Below are positions 62,413 to 64,000 of a DNA stretch of 64,000 nucleotides, piece by piece (the stretch's first letter is position 1; every line of letters begins with the position of its first letter). Source of the DNA: Prorocentrum cordatum. Taxonomy: Eukaryota > Sar > Dinophyceae > Prorocentrales > Prorocentraceae. Made by a program: the position numbers and the translations under genes. The notes below the pieces were generated by a model, which saw nothing but the letters and a program-made list of their open reading frames with translations, was not told where the DNA came from and searched no databases. The DNA is taken from contig CAUYUJ010015504.1 in assembly GCA_963575745.1 (NCBI GenBank), positions 389,934 through 453,933 of the forward strand, written 5' to 3'.

Positions 62413-63055
62413 TGCTGTTGTTGCGTAGTGTTTTTGCGCAGTGTGTTTGCGTAGTGTGTCTTGCGTAGTGTTGTTGCGTCATGTTTTGGCGTGGCGTTTT
62501 GGCGTAAGGTTTGTTTTCGGTTTTTGCGTAAGGTTTTCGCACAGGGCCTTCGCGTGATGTATTTCGGCGCCGCGTTTGCGCGTAGCGTTCTTCGGCGTAG
62601 AGTTGTCGCGTGGCGATTTCGTCGCGCAGCGCTTCGGCGAAGCGTTTTTTTCCCAATGGTTGCCATCGCGTTTCTGCGAAGCGTTTTGTTCGCGTAGCGT
62701 TTCTGCGCAGCGCTTAGGTTGCGTAAGGTGTTCGCTCTGTGTTTTTGTTCGTCCAGTTAATTTTGGTTGCGTTGCGTTTTTCTGTCCGCGACGTTTTCGC
62801 GTGATGGTTTCGCCTACTACTTTGGCGTACTGCGTTCGCGTGGTATTCGGTTTGCGTAAGGGGTTCTGCGTAGTGTTATTGCGTAGTGTGTTGGCGTGGC
62901 GTGTCGGTGCAAGGATTTTGCGTAAGGTTTTTGCGCACGGTCTTCGCGTAATGTTTGTCGGTGTCGCGTTCGTGCACAGAGATGTTCGGCGTAGAGTTTT
63001 CGCGTGGCGCTTTCGTCGCGCAGCGTTTCTGCAAAGCCTGTTTTTTTTCCCAACC
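62400..63055. repeat. TTTTGCGTAGTG degenerate repeat with a 390-bp duplication
   Basis: Short words TTGCGTAGTGTT, GGCGTAAGG and TTTTCGCG throughout. A segment with TTCGGCGTAGAGTTGTCGCG and TTTCGTCGCGCAGCG near 62600 recurs near 62980, followed in both by poly-T and CCCAA. Confidence 0.8.
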
Positions 63056-63154
63056 ATCGTGCGGTGTTGGGTCCTCGTTTTGAAGAGACGGTCCCCGCGT
63101 CACCTCCTCCCGCTGCCCCCTCCTCCCTCCTCCTCTCTCCTCCCTGCGTTTCGC

Positions 63155-64000
63155 CCACCCGGTGCAGCGCTTCGTGGCCCCATAGGGAACTCCACCGAAG
63201 GCCCCACTGGCAGGGTTCGCGTGGCGGCTTCTGGCCATTTCGGCACACCCCTCACGAGGATCGCGGCCCCATTGGGGAGCTCCACCGAAGGCGCCAGTTG
63301 CAGGGTTCGCGTGGCGGCCTCGGGCCATTTCGGTACACCCCTCACGAGGATCGTGGCCCCGTGGCCCCGTAGGGAGCTCCACCGAAGGCGCCAGTTGCAG
63401 GGTCCGCATGGCGGCCTCGGGCCATTTCGGCACACCCCTCACGAGGATCGTGGCCCCGCAGGAGCTCCACCGAAGGCCCCACTGGCAGGGTTCGCCTGTC
63501 GGCCTCGGGCCATGTTGGCACACCCCTCGCGAAGATCGCGGCCCCATGGGGAGCTCCACCGAAGGCGCCAGTGGCAGGGTTCGCATGGCGGCCTCGGGCC
63601 ATTGCGGCACACACCCCACGAGGTTCGAGGCCCTATAGGGAGCTCCACTGGAGGCGCCAGGTTCGCATGGCGGCCCCGGGCCATTTCGGCACGCCCCTCG
63701 CGAGGATCGTGGCCCCGTAGGGAGCTCCACCGAAGGCGCCAGTAGCAAAGTTCGCATTGCGGCCTCGGGCCATTTCGGCACACCTCTCACGATAATCGCG
63801 GCCCCATTGGGAGCTTCACCGAAGGCGCCAGTTGCAGGGATCGCATGGCGGCCTCGGGCCATTTCGGCGCACCCCTCGCGAGGGTCGTGGCCTCGTAAGG
63901 AGCTCCACCGAAGGCGCCAGCGGCAGGGTTCGCATGGCGGCCTCGGGCCATTTCGGCACAGCCTCACGGGGATTGTGGCCCCATAAGGGGGTTCCACCGA
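63155..64000. repeat. 80-90 bp satellite array, locus 4 (runs off the end)
   Basis: Ten or more units of about 84 bp with GGGAGCTCCACCGAAGGCGC, CAGGGTTCGCGTGGCGGC, CTCGGGCCATTTCGGCACAC and CCCTCACGAGGATCGTGGCC. Uniform, so probably young. The array continues past 64000. Confidence 0.93.

Overview
The window looks like nuclear DNA of a dinoflagellate. The genus cannot be fixed from sequence; a Prorocentrum-like thecate species is a guess. The reasons are very low density of recognisable genes, GC-rich coding pieces, introns with non-canonical GA donors next to ordinary GT donors, introns that carry terminal inverted repeats and short target-like duplications (introner-like), and a very large load of satellites, minisatellites and microsatellites. 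No bacterial operon, rRNA, credible tRNA, CRISPR array or spliced-leader gene was found. Most long open frames are translations of simple repeats and are not genes.

Two genes can be named by domain. (1) Minus strand, 23140 to 16871: at least five exons encode two opioid-growth-factor-receptor-like (OGFr) units, a bacterial-type SH3-like segment and a C-terminal PARP (ADP-ribosyltransferase) domain with an H-Y-E triad. Two introns (170 and 212 bp) have inverted-repeat ends and duplicated splice-site sequence. A third (2.4 kb) starts at the end of a dispersed hairpin element and holds satellite, a 147-bp inverted-repeat element and about 1 kb of (GAT)n. (2) Minus strand, from 26778: a CAP-Gly domain protein with the GKNDG signature. 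The rest of the coding evidence is exon-like pieces without recognisable domains.

Layout: 1-9 kb is minisatellite, satellite, GC-rich tandem repeats and one possible pseudogene with an in-frame TAG. 9-15 kb holds exon-like pieces, hairpin elements and tandem repeats. 15-16.7 kb is a GGCCCAAGA-type minisatellite and (CA)n. 16.9-23.1 kb is the OGFr/PARP gene. 23-27 kb holds dispersed repeats and the CAP-Gly gene. 27-32 kb holds an inverted minisatellite pair, a 69-bp satellite in AT-rich DNA and a frameshifted membrane-protein remnant. 32.3-48.5 kb is a compositionally distinct block in which almost all exon-like pieces lie on the minus strand, probably one or a few intron-rich genes of unknown function. 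48.5-64 kb is dominated by microsatellites, polypyrimidine and polypurine tracts, (CTA)n, tandem repeats and a last satellite array, with scattered weak exon candidates.

One theme links the regions. Several repeat families (hairpin elements, an 80-90 bp satellite, short inverted-repeat elements) sit in or at the edges of introns, and in places their ends appear to supply the splice sites. Splice sites, frames and the unity of the multi-exon models were read by eye and are inferences.
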